A stretch of 64,000 nt of DNA from an uncultured Succiniclasticum sp. (lineage in GTDB: Bacteria > Bacillota > Negativicutes > Acidaminococcales > Acidaminococcaceae): assembly GCA_900544275.1 (NCBI GenBank), contig UQUU01000006.1, positions 62,001 to 126,000 of the forward strand, given 5' to 3'. Position 1 is the stretch's first letter. Every line of letters begins with the position of its first letter. This document shows, piece by piece, positions 11,595-20,879 of the stretch. Below the pieces are notes generated by a model. It was not told where the DNA came from. It saw only the letters and a program-made list of their open reading frames with translations, and did no database searches. The translations under genes were made by a program, and so were the position numbers.

Positions 11595-11621
11595 TTAGCA
11601 CTCATTCTTTTAGAGTGCTAA
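11595..11621 (-). promoter_or_regulatory. CIRCE operator (HrcA binding site)
   Basis: The site is the exact consensus TTAGCACTC, a 9-bp spacer, then GAGTGCTAA. It lies about 10-36 nt downstream of the predicted transcription start of hrcA-grpE-dnaK-dnaJ, so bound HrcA would block transcription. Confidence 0.97.
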
Positions 11622-11637
11622 TAGTTCCTACATTGTT

Positions 11638-11666
11638 AGGATAGCATCCTGTCCTGTTCCTGTCAA
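11638..11666 (-). promoter_or_regulatory. Promoter of the hrcA-grpE-dnaK-dnaJ operon
   Basis: On the minus strand TTGACA (11661-11666) and TATCCT (11638-11643) are 17 bp apart, directly upstream of CIRCE. This is a vegetative-type promoter, consistent with control by HrcA rather than by a heat-shock sigma factor. I see nothing else in 11667-11783. Confidence 0.8.
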
Positions 11667-11783
11667 TAGTCAAAAGGTAAAAATTTGTGTGTTCTTTGTG
11701 AATCATGGTGCGAAAGCCCAAAAGACCGCAAGTTGTAATTGCTCTGTTCCAGGTTGATTCTATCGACCGCATTGTCACTTGGT

Positions 11784-13268
11784 TTATGGTATAAATGCCT
11801 CAAACACTTGATTGCCGAAGCACATACCATAAGGGGTAAGGCATAAGCGATCCCCCTGTCGGGCAAGCATCTTTTTTTTGAAAAAGGGGGCCAGTTCCCT
11901 GCCAAACTGTGCCAGGATATCTACGCCAAAACGCTCCTGCATTTCTGAAAGAGAAATTCCCTCTGTTAAGCGCAGTCCCATAATAATGGCTTCTGCCAGT
12001 TGTACTTCCGGAGATAACGGTTCTGTTTCCCGGCACGCTTTCACCGTAGCTTCTGTCCCCTGTTTTTGTGCCGAAGCAGCTCCACTATCAGGCATTGATG
12101 TTTTCGCGCCCCTGCAAGAAAGATTACCTATGGTAAGATTTTGACTATCATCAAAAGTTACGTTCTCTTGTGTCAAAGGTAATCCATTTTCCTCTCGCAC
12201 CGGTTCCGCGTAACCCCTTTCTGCATTTTCCCAATACTGAAGGTACGTCTCCACATCCGTCGTATTCGTGTACCGTACCTGACCGGTAAAGGTGCAGGCT
12301 CCCACCCCAAAAGCCATGTAGGGCTCGTAGTGCCAGTACACCAGATTATGGCGAGATTCACAGCCGGGCCGGGCATAGTTGGAAATTTCATAACGGCGCA
12401 AACCGTTTTCTTCCAATATATAGGTTGTCATTTCGTACATCCGGAGCGTTTCATCTTCTGTTGGCAGCACGGTCTGCCCTCGTGCCACTAATGCGTCCAG
12501 CGGCGTACCGGCTTCCAAAATCAAACTGTAAGCGGAGATGTGTTCTGTGTCCAGCCTTAACGCCTGTGCCAGCGTAGCCTGCCAGGAAGCCGCTGTCTGC
12601 CCCGGAATACCGCTCATCAGGTCGATATTGATTCGGGCAAATCCGGCGTCTTTCGCCCAACGCACCGCTTCCTTTGCCTGCTGTACCGTATGAATGCGCC
12701 CCAGGGCTTTTAATTCAGCTTCCTGAAAACTTTGCACACCGAAGCTGATCCGATCAAACCCCATTTGGCGCAGCTGCACTAAGTCAGCCCTGGTCACCGT
12801 ACCCGGATTGGCTTCGATCGTGGCTTCGGCCGGTTCCTTCCACCAGCCGTTTTCTTTCAGGCAATGCACGATACACCCGATCTGCGTTGGTGAAAGCGTT
12901 GTGGGTGTGCCGCCCCCAAAATAAATCGTAGCGTTTTCGGCGGCAACAGTTGCGTCTGCCCCTTTTTTTTCGCCTTCAAGTCGGAAGTTCCCCATTACAT
13001 CTTCCGTACCCGTTCCTTCTATTGCATGCCCGAGCGCAAACAGGTTCGAATCTTCATTAGCCCTCTTAGCATTGGTAAGGTGACCGATTTCGCTTGTTGC
13101 ATTAATGGGGTTGCGTCGGCAGGCAATCTCCCGGCACAAGGCTGCGACGTATCGCTTCCGCACGTCTGCGCTAAAACCCGCATACGAGGGAAAATCGCAA
13201 TAACGGCATTTTTGCAAACAAAAAGGGGTATGTATGTATACCCCTTGAAATAGTTCATAGCGTTTCAT
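11784..13268 (-). CDS. hemW: Heme chaperone HemW-like radical SAM protein with two insertions
   Basis: HemW proteins are radical SAM proteins long called oxygen-independent coproporphyrinogen III oxidase-like. HemW binds heme and is thought to insert it into target proteins. The 494-aa product has the cluster motif C-x3-C-x2-C (CLQKCRYCDF) at residues 17-26 and the SAM-binding GGGTPT. Conserved SFGVQSF, NIDLMSGIPGQT and the C-terminal HemN domain (LRLTEGISL) follow. Family members are usually near 380 aa. The excess is two low-complexity segments, about 53-105 (before ATIYFGGG) and about 365-410 (before LAEAIIMGLR). Both fall between conserved blocks and would sit in surface loops. The gene starts 9 bp after lepA, an order common in Firmicutes. 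Confidence 0.92.
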   Translation of the reverse strand: MKRYELFQGVYIHTPFCLQKCRYCDFPSYAGFSADVRKRYVAALCREIACRRNPINATSEIGHLTNAKRANEDSNLFALGHAIEGTGTEDVMGNFRLEGEKKGADATVAAENATIYFGGGTPTTLSPTQIGCIVHCLKENGWWKEPAEATIEANPGTVTRADLVQLRQMGFDRISFGVQSFQEAELKALGRIHTVQQAKEAVRWAKDAGFARINIDLMSGIPGQTAASWQATLAQALRLDTEHISAYSLILEAGTPLDALVARGQTVLPTEDETLRMYEMTTYILEENGLRRYEISNYARPGCESRHNLVYWHYEPYMAFGVGACTFTGQVRYTNTTDVETYLQYWENAERGYAEPVREENGLPLTQENVTFDDSQNLTIGNLSCRGAKTSMPDSGAASAQKQGTEATVKACRETEPLSPEVQLAEAIIMGLRLTEGISLSEMQERFGVDILAQFGRELAPFFKKKMLARQGDRLCLTPYGMCFGNQVFEAFIP

Positions 13269-13277
13269 GTGATAAAA

Positions 13278-15083
13278 TTATCCTTTTTTTTCCATCCCCA
13301 GAATCGCCATAAAAGCTTCCTGCGGCAATTCTACGGTGCCAACCTGCTTCATACGTTTTTTGCCGGCTTTCTGTTTTTCCAGCAGCTTACGTTTCCGGCT
13401 GATATCACCGCCATAGCATTTGGCCAACACATCCTTGCGCAATGCCGCTACGTCTTCACGGGCGATGATCTTATTGCCGACGGCCGCCTGCACCGGAATC
13501 TGGAACTGCTGGCGGGGGATCAGGCTCCGCAGCCGTTCCACCAGCTTGCGCCCCTGGAATTGAGCATTCTCCCGATGTACGACCGCCGACAGCGCATCCA
13601 CCGGTTCGCCATTCAGCAGAATATCCACTTTCACCAGGTCGCTGGGGCGATAGCCCGCCAATTCATAGTCCAGAGAAGCATATCCCCGGCTGCAGCTTTT
13701 TAAACGATCGAAATAATCATAGATGATCTCCGACAAGGGCAGCGCATAGTGGATCATCACGCGATCCTCATCCAGATAGGTCATGTTTTCGTAATCGCCG
13801 CGTTTTTCCTGCGACAGCTCCATCACAGCGCCCACATAGTCTTTCGGCACGATGATCGTGGCATTTACATAAGGTTCTTCCACACTTACCATCACCGTGG
13901 GATCCGGGAACAAAGACGGATTGTCCACCAGTTCCACATCCCCATTGGTCCGATTGATCTGGTACACAACGTTAGGCGCGGTGGTAATCAAATCTAAATT
14001 GTACTCCCGTTCCAACCGTTCTTTGATGACGTCCATATGAAGCAGACCTAAAAAGCCGCAGCGGAAGCCAAAGCCCAGAGCGGTAGAGGTTTCCGGTTCA
14101 AACAGCAGGGATGCGTCATTCAGCTGGAGTTTTTCCAGCGCATCCCGCAAATTATCGTAATCGCTATTATCCACCGGGTACAGTCCGCAGAAGACCATGG
14201 GGGTCGCTTTGCGGTAGCCGGGTAACGGTTCTGCCGCCGGGCGCGCCGCATCGGTCACCGTGTCGCCGACCCGGGCTTCGCCCACGGTTTTAATGGCCGC
14301 AGCCAGAAAACCTACGGTGCCGGCAGGCAGCACTTCCGCACTGACAGGGGCCGGCTTAAAGACGCCCACTTCCGTCACTTCGTACACGACGCCGGTAGCC
14401 ATCATCTGAATCTTCATGCCCCGACGGACTTCCCCGTCATAAATGCGCAGGTAAAGGATGACCCCTTTATAAGGATCAAACTTGGAGTCAAAGACCAGTG
14501 CTTTTAAGGGTTTGTGCGCGTCTCCTTCCGGCGGCGGTATCCGATGCACAATGGCTTCTAATATTTCTTCCACTCCCGCGCCGGTTTTCGCGCTGCACAG
14601 CACCGCTTCACTGGCATCGATACCGATGACATCTTCAATCTCTTTTTTGACCTTATCCGGATCAGCGCTGGGCAGATCAATTTTATTGATGACCGGAATG
14701 ATTTCCATATCATTATCCAGTGCCAGATAGGTATTGGCCAGAGTCTGGGCTTCGATTCCCTGGGTGGCATCAATCACCAGAAGCGCGCCTTCACAAGCCG
14801 CCAGAGCACGGGATACTTCGTAGTTAAAATCCACATGGCCCGGCGTGTCAATAAAATTCAGCATATACTCTTCCCCGTTATGAGCGCGATATATGCTTTG
14901 CACCGCCTGATCTTTGATCGTAATGCCCCGTTCCCGTTCCAGGTCCATGGAGTCCAATATCTGCTCTTCCATTTCTCTTTTGGTCAGCGTGCCGGTCATC
15001 TCGATCAGCCGATCGGCTAACGTGGACTTGCCGTGGTCAATGTGTGCGATAATCGAAAAATTGCGTATATGATCTTTTTGCAT
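13278..15083 (-). CDS. lepA: Elongation factor 4 (LepA)
   Basis: LepA is a ribosome-binding GTPase that affects elongation and 30S assembly. The 601-aa product has the GTPase motifs AHIDHGKST (G1), DTPGH (G3) and NKID (G4). EF-G-like domains follow and then the LepA-specific C-terminal domain, ending in a basic Lys-rich tail. The length is normal. No clear SD stands close to the ATG, and the nearest AAGGAA is about 22 nt away. It leads the lepA-hemW pair and is divergent from rpsT. The 150 bp between them are AT-rich. Confidence 0.98.
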   Translation of the reverse strand: MQKDHIRNFSIIAHIDHGKSTLADRLIEMTGTLTKREMEEQILDSMDLERERGITIKDQAVQSIYRAHNGEEYMLNFIDTPGHVDFNYEVSRALAACEGALLVIDATQGIEAQTLANTYLALDNDMEIIPVINKIDLPSADPDKVKKEIEDVIGIDASEAVLCSAKTGAGVEEILEAIVHRIPPPEGDAHKPLKALVFDSKFDPYKGVILYLRIYDGEVRRGMKIQMMATGVVYEVTEVGVFKPAPVSAEVLPAGTVGFLAAAIKTVGEARVGDTVTDAARPAAEPLPGYRKATPMVFCGLYPVDNSDYDNLRDALEKLQLNDASLLFEPETSTALGFGFRCGFLGLLHMDVIKERLEREYNLDLITTAPNVVYQINRTNGDVELVDNPSLFPDPTVMVSVEEPYVNATIIVPKDYVGAVMELSQEKRGDYENMTYLDEDRVMIHYALPLSEIIYDYFDRLKSCSRGYASLDYELAGYRPSDLVKVDILLNGEPVDALSAVVHRENAQFQGRKLVERLRSLIPRQQFQIPVQAAVGNKIIAREDVAALRKDVLAKCYGGDISRKRKLLEKQKAGKKRMKQVGTVELPQEAFMAILGMEKKG

Positions 15084-15231
15084 GTACGTGTTGCGGCGTT
15101 TGGCCGTTCCTTTCTTCTTAAATATTTTTCTGTATAACCATACTATATAATATTATGATACTTTTCTGCGATAGTGAACCGATTATTACCTATTATACAT
15201 TAAAATACCCGTTTTGTGAAAAAAATTAATC

Positions 15232-15260
15232 TTGCATTACTGCCCCACCCGTGGTAAAAT
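15232..15260 (+). promoter_or_regulatory. Promoter of rpsT
   Basis: TTGCAT (15232-15237) and TAAAAT (15255-15260) are separated by 17 bp. The predicted start leaves a leader of under 30 nt carrying a perfect AGGAGG. Confidence 0.7.
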
Positions 15261-15294
15261 ACTTTGGTAAAAGCTATTTTAGGAGGTGAATCGA

Positions 15295-15558
15295 TTGCCT
15301 AACATTAAATCTTCTATCCGCAGTGCAAAAACTGACGCAGAACGCCGCGCTAAGAACGCCGCTGAAAAGACTGCCGTTCGTACCGCTGCTAAAAAAGTAG
15401 AACTCAAAGTTGCGGAAGGCAACAAGGCCGAAGCAGAAGCTTCTTTACGAGCTGCCAGCGGCTTAATTGATAAAGCAGCCCGCGGTGGTGTTATTTCCAA
15501 GAACTCCGCTGCTCGCAAAAAATCCAAACTGGCTAAAAAAGTTAATTCTGTTGAATAA
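15295..15558 (+). CDS. rpsT: 30S ribosomal protein S20
   Basis: S20 is a primary 16S rRNA-binding protein of the small subunit. I place the start at TTG 15295, giving MPNIKSSIRSAK, the family N-terminus. It lies 8 nt after AGGAGG, whereas the in-frame GTG at 15286 overlaps that SD. The 87-aa product is Lys/Ala-rich and helical, as expected. A TTG start is reported for rpsT in other bacteria and fits weak, autoregulated translation. The gene is monocistronic and divergent from lepA. Confidence 0.97.
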   Translation: MPNIKSSIRSAKTDAERRAKNAAEKTAVRTAAKKVELKVAEGNKAEAEASLRAASGLIDKAARGGVISKNSAARKKSKLAKKVNSVE

Positions 15559-15686
15559 TCTTTCCGGCGGAAGGATGCGTTTTTCTGTAACAGTTCTGTA
15601 GCAGAAAGCGGATTCCGTTCTACGCAGCCTCTTCCCTAATGAAGGGCTTCAACGAACCTTTCTTCCATGCGCTTTGGCAAAAAATC

Positions 15687-15716
15687 ACCTGCTTACTTTT
15701 GGTAAGCAGGTTTTTT
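15687..15716 (+). terminator. Bidirectional terminator between rpsT and nrdR
   Basis: ACCTGCTTAC and GTAAGCAGGT form a 10-bp stem with a 5-nt loop. TTTTTT follows on the plus strand and AAAAAA precedes it, so it can serve rpsT and the convergent nrdR. Confidence 0.9.
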
Positions 15717-15758
15717 GTGGTGTGTTTTACATTTCATAGTTTAGCTTTTCTGCTTTGC

Positions 15759-16259
15759 TCAGGGCTTAGCGTCCGGCACCGTTTTTTTCTCCGCGCCGGA
15801 ATTCTTATTGTTTGCCATCAGCTGTTGCAGTTCCTGCATAAAGTTTTGTACATCGGCAAACTGGCGGTAGACCGAGGCAAAACGCACATAGGCGATTTGA
15901 TCCACCTTGGCCAGATGTTCCATGACCATTTCGCCGATTTCCCGACTGCTGATTTCGGATTCTCCTTTTAAGCGCAGTTCTCTTTCAATATTATGGGCCA
16001 TGTCCTGAATCGTTTCCAGGGACACCGGACGTTTTTCAAAAGCTTTTAATAAGCCGCTTAAGAGTTTGCCGGTATCAAACAATTCCCGACGTCCGTCTTT
16101 TTTACTCACCACCAACGGTGTTTCTTCGTATTTTTCATAGGTAGTAAAGCGCCGCAAACAGTGCGGACATTCCCGACGGCGGCGGATAGACACGCCATTC
16201 TCCACGGAACGGGAATCTATGACTCGGCTGTCTTCATGAGAACAAAACGGACACTTCAT
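15759..16259 (-). CDS. nrdR: Transcriptional repressor NrdR
   Basis: NrdR senses ATP/dATP and represses ribonucleotide reductase genes. The 166-aa product has the N-terminal zinc ribbon (CPFCSH at 3-8, CPHC at about 33-36) and then the ATP-cone domain (about 49-139), the complete family layout. No ribonucleotide reductase gene and no clear NrdR box lie nearby. It is 124 bp downstream of ftsZ on the same strand, separated by a hairpin. Confidence 0.96.
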   Translation of the reverse strand: MKCPFCSHEDSRVIDSRSVENGVSIRRRRECPHCLRRFTTYEKYEETPLVVSKKDGRRELFDTGKLLSGLLKAFEKRPVSLETIQDMAHNIERELRLKGESEISSREIGEMVMEHLAKVDQIAYVRFASVYRQFADVQNFMQELQQLMANNKNSGAEKKTVPDAKP

Positions 16260-16339
16260 GGGCTCACATCCTTTGCGTTAGTAAAATCACTGACCTGGCT
16301 GAAAATAAAACGATAATGGAAACACGGCGATATAACCTA

Positions 16340-16370
16340 TATATAACAAAGCGGCAGCTCACGCTGCCGC
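16340..16370 (-). terminator. Terminator after ftsZ
   Basis: GCGGCAGC and GCTGCCGC form a perfect 8-bp stem with a TCAC-type loop at 16351-16370. On the minus strand TTTGTTATATA follows, so it is a weak to moderate terminator between ftsZ and nrdR. Confidence 0.65.
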
Positions 16371-16383
16371 ATCAAATCACAGA

Positions 16384-17598
16384 TCAACGGCCCATCCAGG
16401 GAGGAATTTCCGTGTTTCCGCCCCCGGATGATTTACCGGGGTTAAAACCGGAGATCACGGAACTGCCATTACCGGGCTGTGGTTCCTGCGCAGTCGGAGC
16501 AGATGCAGCCGGTTTGATCACTGTAGCTTTGGGTTCTTGACGAGTGTCGGTCCGGGTACGTCCACCGCCCCAGCCGCTGCCCGGCGTTTTAATGGTAGAC
16601 GTGCCGCCCAGAGCAGGATTTTTACTATTGAATCCGGTAGCAATTACCGTTACGCGGATCTCATCATCCAGATTTTCATCGATCACGGCGCCAAAGATGA
16701 TGTTGGCTTCCGGATCCACGGCTTCCGTGATTGCATTGGACGCTTCATTCACGTCAAACAGGGACAGATCTTTGCCGCCTGTAATGTTGAACAGTACGCC
16801 CCGGGCGCCTTCGATCGAGGCTTCCAGCAACGGGCTCTTGATTGCCGCTTCCGCCGCTTCCACCGCGCCGTTGTCGCCTTTTGCCGTACCAATGCCCATT
16901 AAAGCCGAACCGGCATTGGACATAATGGTCTTCACGTCAGCAAAATCTGCGTTGATCAGGCCCGGTACGGAAATCAAATCCGAAATGCCCTGTACGCCCT
17001 GACGCAACACATCATCGGCGATGCGGAACGCATCCAGCATACTGGTCCGACGGTCAATTACCTGTAATAAACGGTCGTTGGGAATGGTGATCAGGGTATC
17101 CACACGGTCTTTTAAGTTGACGATGCCGGCTTCCGCCTGATTCATCCGCCGTTTGCCTTCAAAAGAAAAGGGTTTTGTCACCACGCCGACAGTCAGCGCG
17201 CCTGCCTGCCTGGCACAATCCGCCACGATGGGAGCTGCGCCGGTACCGGTACCGCCGCCCATACCGGCTGTGACAAACACCATATCCGCGCCTTGCAATT
17301 CTTCAATCAGCTGATCGCGGGATTCTTCGGCCGCTTTTTGCCCGATTTCCGGATTGGCGCCGGCGCCCAGACCTTTCGTTAATTTTTCACCAATCTGGAT
17401 ACGATTTTGCGCCTTGGATAAAAACAAAGCCTGCGCATCGCAGTTCACCGCAATAAAATCCACGCCCCGCAAGCCGGCCGTAATCATGCGATTGACCGCA
17501 TTATTGCCGCCACCACCTACGCCGACAACTTTAATTTTAGCTAAAGTTTCCGGAATTATGTCAGATACTGTCGGATTGTTCGTGATATCTTCAAACAT
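16384..17598 (-). CDS. ftsZ: Cell division protein FtsZ
   Basis: FtsZ is the tubulin-like GTPase that forms the division ring. The 404-aa product has [12 protein letters not shown] near residue 25 and the tubulin signature [10 protein letters not shown] near 115. A GTPase core to about 320 is followed by a Gly/Thr/Pro-rich linker and a short C-terminal peptide ending EIPPWMGR, which would bind membrane tethers. The SD is AGGGGGAA. It is the last gene of the division cluster. ftsA, which normally precedes it, is absent here; sbp stands in that place 138 bp away. Confidence 0.99.
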   Translation of the reverse strand: MFEDITNNPTVSDIIPETLAKIKVVGVGGGGNNAVNRMITAGLRGVDFIAVNCDAQALFLSKAQNRIQIGEKLTKGLGAGANPEIGQKAAEESRDQLIEELQGADMVFVTAGMGGGTGTGAAPIVADCARQAGALTVGVVTKPFSFEGKRRMNQAEAGIVNLKDRVDTLITIPNDRLLQVIDRRTSMLDAFRIADDVLRQGVQGISDLISVPGLINADFADVKTIMSNAGSALMGIGTAKGDNGAVEAAEAAIKSPLLEASIEGARGVLFNITGGKDLSLFDVNEASNAITEAVDPEANIIFGAVIDENLDDEIRVTVIATGFNSKNPALGGTSTIKTPGSGWGGGRTRTDTRQEPKATVIKPAASAPTAQEPQPGNGSSVISGFNPGKSSGGGNTEIPPWMGR

Positions 17599-17736
17599 CG
17601 CTAAGTTCCCCCTACTTTCTCTATCATAGAATCATTATAACATTCTATGAAAAAATGGAAAAGCCAATTTCAAAATTAATTTACAATAATTTCTTTAACA
17701 GAGAGTCTGACTAATAGAAGTAATCCTTTTCACTCC

Positions 17737-18066
17737 CTATTTTTTCAGGTACAGGCGGCGGATGATCGCCAGATTATTAAAGATACGCATGCCCAGTACC
17801 AGAATGACGATCATATAAAAATCAATGTCCAACATGATGCCCGCATAACAGAAGAACACGGCCAGAATGATATTTACCAGAAAACCGGAAAGAAATACCA
17901 GATTATCGTAATTCCCTTCCATGGCGGCGCGCAAGCCGCCAAACGCCGTATCGATACCGGCCATCAGCGCCACAGAGAAATAAGGCACGTAAATTTTCGG
18001 AATATAACCGGGGGCCAAAATAGCCAACGCCACTCCTAAAACCAAACCCAAAAGCGCGTAGATCAT
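17737..18066 (-). CDS. sbp: Small basic protein Sbp (DUF1290)
   Basis: This 109-aa protein consists of three or four hydrophobic segments (about 1-20, 30-50, 55-80, 80-100) and ends in basic RRLYLKK. It matches the Firmicute small basic protein found beside ftsZ, whose molecular role is not established. It overlaps the DUF881 gene by 4 nt, so the two are translationally coupled. The same pair (ylxX/sbp) lies between divIB and ftsA in Bacillus. Confidence 0.85.
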   Translation of the reverse strand: MIYALLGLVLGVALAILAPGYIPKIYVPYFSVALMAGIDTAFGGLRAAMEGNYDNLVFLSGFLVNIILAVFFCYAGIMLDIDFYMIVILVLGMRIFNNLAIIRRLYLKK

Positions 18067-18863
18067 TTGGCACCTCCCTGCGTTCCGGAGGTCGCTTCTT
18101 GTGTTGTCTGTTTTTCTGCTTCCGGTTGCTTCGTTTTTTCTGTTTCCGCCTTTTCCGCTTTTTCTACTTTTTCTGCCTCCGATTTCACGACTTTGGCAAA
18201 CTCAAAACTCTTTTTTCCGGAAGCGGCAGGAATCCTGACTTTATCCTGTTTTTCCACTTCGGCTTTAATACCCCAGAATTTAAAGTTTTCCAATACGCCG
18301 CCCCGCAGTTTTAAAGAGCTTTCCAGGGTTTGCGGATTGCCGATCGCCGAAATAATAAAGGGCGCTGCCAACCGGGTCTCGTTGACCAGGACCGTGGGCC
18401 CCACACAACGGACTTCGCTGGTAGACACCAGACGCTGCCCATTCAGTGCAATGGCTTCCGCACCAGCCGCCCGCAGTTCATTAATGACCCGAAGCAGGTC
18501 TTCGTCATGTATAATATAAAGATTTTTATTTTCTCCGGCTTTAATGGCCTGATTACTGTCATCTATGGTCAGGATAACGCCCTTACCTTCCAGCGCAGTT
18601 TCCCCGGCCCGGGAACGCAGCGCCTCCATCTCTTTCTGCACGGTATCCGACACCCGTCCGGCACGATATTCGGACAGTTCCTTGTCCAGTTTATCCCGAT
18701 CGGCCTGCACTTCCTTCAGGCGCACGGACAATTCTTCCGCACGCTGCACCGATACAGTCTGGTAGCGTTGCTGTGACTTCAGCTGCATAGTGATCATGAA
18801 ACCTAACACGGCACACACGATGAAGATCAGAATACGTGTATGCTTGTTTTTGATCGTCAGCAT
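18063..18863 (-). CDS. DUF881 family membrane-anchored coiled-coil protein (YlxW-like)
   Basis: The 266-aa protein has one N-terminal membrane segment (about 10-27), a coiled coil (about 30-75, heptads around RAEELSVRLKEVQADRDK), then the DUF881 domain (about 85-215, with GVILTIDDS and GAEAIALNGQRLV). A charged Lys/Glu/Ala tail rich in AEKVEKAEKAE ends it. DUF881 proteins sit in Firmicute division clusters and probably act at the septum, but their function is unknown. The low-complexity tail is longer than usual. The gene lies 274 bp after ftsQ, and the repeats between them are described separately. Confidence 0.88.
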   Translation of the reverse strand: MLTIKNKHTRILIFIVCAVLGFMITMQLKSQQRYQTVSVQRAEELSVRLKEVQADRDKLDKELSEYRAGRVSDTVQKEMEALRSRAGETALEGKGVILTIDDSNQAIKAGENKNLYIIHDEDLLRVINELRAAGAEAIALNGQRLVSTSEVRCVGPTVLVNETRLAAPFIISAIGNPQTLESSLKLRGGVLENFKFWGIKAEVEKQDKVRIPAASGKKSFEFAKVVKSEAEKVEKAEKAETEKTKQPEAEKQTTQEATSGTQGGAK

Positions 18864-19137
18864 AATTTCTCTTTCCTCTTATTCTTTCTAAATTACTCAT
18901 TTTAAGTTTGCTCATTCTAAGTTTTTTCTAAGTTCTTTGGCTAACGTTTTACTTACTCAAACTCTTAGTTTTTGCTCTTATTTATCTTGTATTCCGTATT
19001 TTCACTTTGCCGGTTCGCAAAATAACGACGTCATCTTGTCGAACAACTCTATTTACCCAGTGTTGTAGGCATATACTGTCGGCAAGCATCCGGAAACCGT
19101 CATCTTGCCGAACAACTCTATTTACCCGGTGGCGACT
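18864..19137 (-). repeat. Intergenic degenerate repeats between ftsQ and the DUF881 gene
   Basis: Two 34-bp direct repeats (19029-19062 and 19098-19131, 32 of 34 identical, period 69 bp) contain a version of the ftsQ stop-codon tail. The ftsQ 3' end itself (19134-19150) is a third, partial copy. Closer to the DUF881 start (18880-18960) lies a second family of AACTTAGAA-type degenerate repeats. No gene or clear promoter is seen. Confidence 0.75.
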
Positions 19138-19899
19138 CTATTTAACCAGTTTAATAAAAGGCTTGCTGTATTGCAGATCCATATATTCCGCTTTTACGTT
19201 TTTCCCTTTGATTTCGTCAAAGACCGTCGTAAACAGTTCGGCTTTCCCGGCCAGTTCATTCACAGGGCCTAAAATAACAGGAAACCCATAACGCAGCTGT
19301 AGCGTTAAATTTTTCTCCCCATCCAGATGCAGTTCGGCAATCTGTTCTTTCGCATCCGCTTTCAGCTTTTGAAAAAAGATCAGGACATCACGGATATCCT
19401 GATCCTGCAGACGGTCGCCGATAAACAGGTTGCCGCAGTCTTTGCCTGACAAACGGGGTACGGAGGCGTCCTTGATGCCGTCGGTCAGGTCCAGGACCAG
19501 CCCGTCCGCATCCAGTTTCGCATAGTTGCGATAGCTGGTTTTTACATACAGTACAGGCTGTCTTTCATTGATATAGACATTCAAAACATTCGGAAAGTTA
19601 TAATAGGCTTCCGCTTTTTCCACCCGCACGTCGCCCCGCAAAGCGGTCAGCATATCTGTTTTGGAAAAACGAAACAGGTTGACCGGTTCTTTTTCTCCGC
19701 CCATCTGCGCTAACTGCCCCACGGAAAAGTTACTGCTTCCATGTACGGCAATTTTACCAAATGAGAATTCCGGACGTTGGACGTAGCGCCAACCGCTTAC
19801 AACAGCGCCGGCCAGTACAAATAGAGCCAACAGCCATAGAATATCTTTGAGCCTTTTTTGGCGCTGATCCCGTTTTAAGCGGTCTCGATAGCTCTCCAT
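19138..19899 (-). CDS. ftsQ: Cell division protein FtsQ/DivIB
   Basis: FtsQ/DivIB is a bitopic divisome protein that helps control septal wall synthesis with FtsL and FtsB/DivIC. The 253-aa product has a basic cytoplasmic N-terminus, one membrane helix (about 20-40), a POTRA domain (about 48-115, starting FSFGKIAVHGSSNFS) and the FtsQ beta domain. The SD AAGGAGGG precedes the ATG. It lies 32 bp after ddl at the end of the precursor-synthesis run and is the usual link between wall synthesis and division genes. The stop is TAG. Confidence 0.93.
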   Translation of the reverse strand: MESYRDRLKRDQRQKRLKDILWLLALFVLAGAVVSGWRYVQRPEFSFGKIAVHGSSNFSVGQLAQMGGEKEPVNLFRFSKTDMLTALRGDVRVEKAEAYYNFPNVLNVYINERQPVLYVKTSYRNYAKLDADGLVLDLTDGIKDASVPRLSGKDCGNLFIGDRLQDQDIRDVLIFFQKLKADAKEQIAELHLDGEKNLTLQLRYGFPVILGPVNELAGKAELFTTVFDEIKGKNVKAEYMDLQYSKPFIKLVK

Positions 19900-19931
19900 C
19901 CCCGTCCCTCCTTCCCCGGTAAAATAAGCGC

Positions 19932-20873
19932 TTATAAGTGAGCGGACTCCAGTATCATTTCACACAGCTCGCCAAACGTAGTCCCTTCCGCAGCGGCTGC
20001 ATCCGGTACCAGACTGGTGGGCGTCATGCCGGGCACGGTGTTCATTTCCAGCACATAGCAGGTTCCATCTGTGCCGACAATACAGTCGGTACGGGCTACC
20101 CCGGCGCAGCCCAGCACATCGTAGGCTTTGACAGATACCTCTGCCAGTTTGGTCAATATCTCTTCCGGCAAGGGCGCCGGGATGATGTGTTCCACACCGC
20201 CGGCGGTATATTTCGCTTTAAAATCATACCATTCCGCATGAGGTTTGATCAGGATCACCGGCCAGACTTTCACGGAACCGTCCGGCTGGCGCATCATGCA
20301 GACCGAGGTTTCCGAACCGGCAATATATTGCTCTACCAGTACTTCCGGGTCATATTCAAAGGCCGTATCCAGCGCTTTTTGTAAATTGGCCGGATCCTTT
20401 TCGATGGTCACTCCGATAGAACTGCCTTGTGAGGCTGGTTTAATCACGACCGGCAGCGTAAATTTTTCCGTGATTGCTTTGACCATATCCTGGGAATCCC
20501 GATCTTTACGATAGAGAAAAAGATAGTCGGGCGTAGGAATACCGCTGCCCAAAAAGACCCGCTTGGCGGCAATTTTATTCATGCTGAGAGCCGAGGCCAG
20601 CACGCCGGAACCGGTATAAGGCACTTCCATCATTTCCAAGGCGCTTTGTAAACGTCCGTCCTCGCCATATAAGCCATGAACCGCGATAAATACCACATCC
20701 GCACCGCTGGCTTTCAACTGTTCGGAAAAATTACGCGGTTTCAGAAACAGTTCTTTGACCTGGTAACCCCGCTCCCGCAGCGCGATGGCAATAGATTTGC
20801 CGGTCGCCAGCGAAATTTCACCTTCAGCGGAAGGTCCCCCCATCACCACGGCAATCGTTTTATTTTTATCCAT
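19932..20873 (-). CDS. ddl: D-alanine--D-alanine ligase
   Basis: Ddl joins two D-alanines with ATP for the peptidoglycan stem peptide. The 313-aa product has VMGGPSAEGEISL at the N-terminus and HGLYGEDGRLQ (HGxxGEDG signature). The ATP-grasp core contains VIKPASQGSSIGV, VLEMNTVPGMT and the Tyr/Lys lid region. The HGLYGEDG form and a Tyr-type pocket suggest ordinary D-Ala-D-Ala rather than D-Ala-D-Lac synthesis, though I cannot prove that. It follows murC by 6 bp, with its SD inside the murC end. murB, often between murC and ddl or ftsQ, is missing. Confidence 0.96.
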   Translation of the reverse strand: MDKNKTIAVVMGGPSAEGEISLATGKSIAIALRERGYQVKELFLKPRNFSEQLKASGADVVFIAVHGLYGEDGRLQSALEMMEVPYTGSGVLASALSMNKIAAKRVFLGSGIPTPDYLFLYRKDRDSQDMVKAITEKFTLPVVIKPASQGSSIGVTIEKDPANLQKALDTAFEYDPEVLVEQYIAGSETSVCMMRQPDGSVKVWPVILIKPHAEWYDFKAKYTAGGVEHIIPAPLPEEILTKLAEVSVKAYDVLGCAGVARTDCIVGTDGTCYVLEMNTVPGMTPTSLVPDAAAAEGTTFGELCEMILESAHL

Positions 20874-20879
20874 TTTGTG

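Noticed and set aside
11663..11905. 80-codon minus-strand frame overlapping the hemW end and the hsp promoter
   Set aside because: It covers the heat-shock promoter, overlaps hemW in another frame and lacks an SD.
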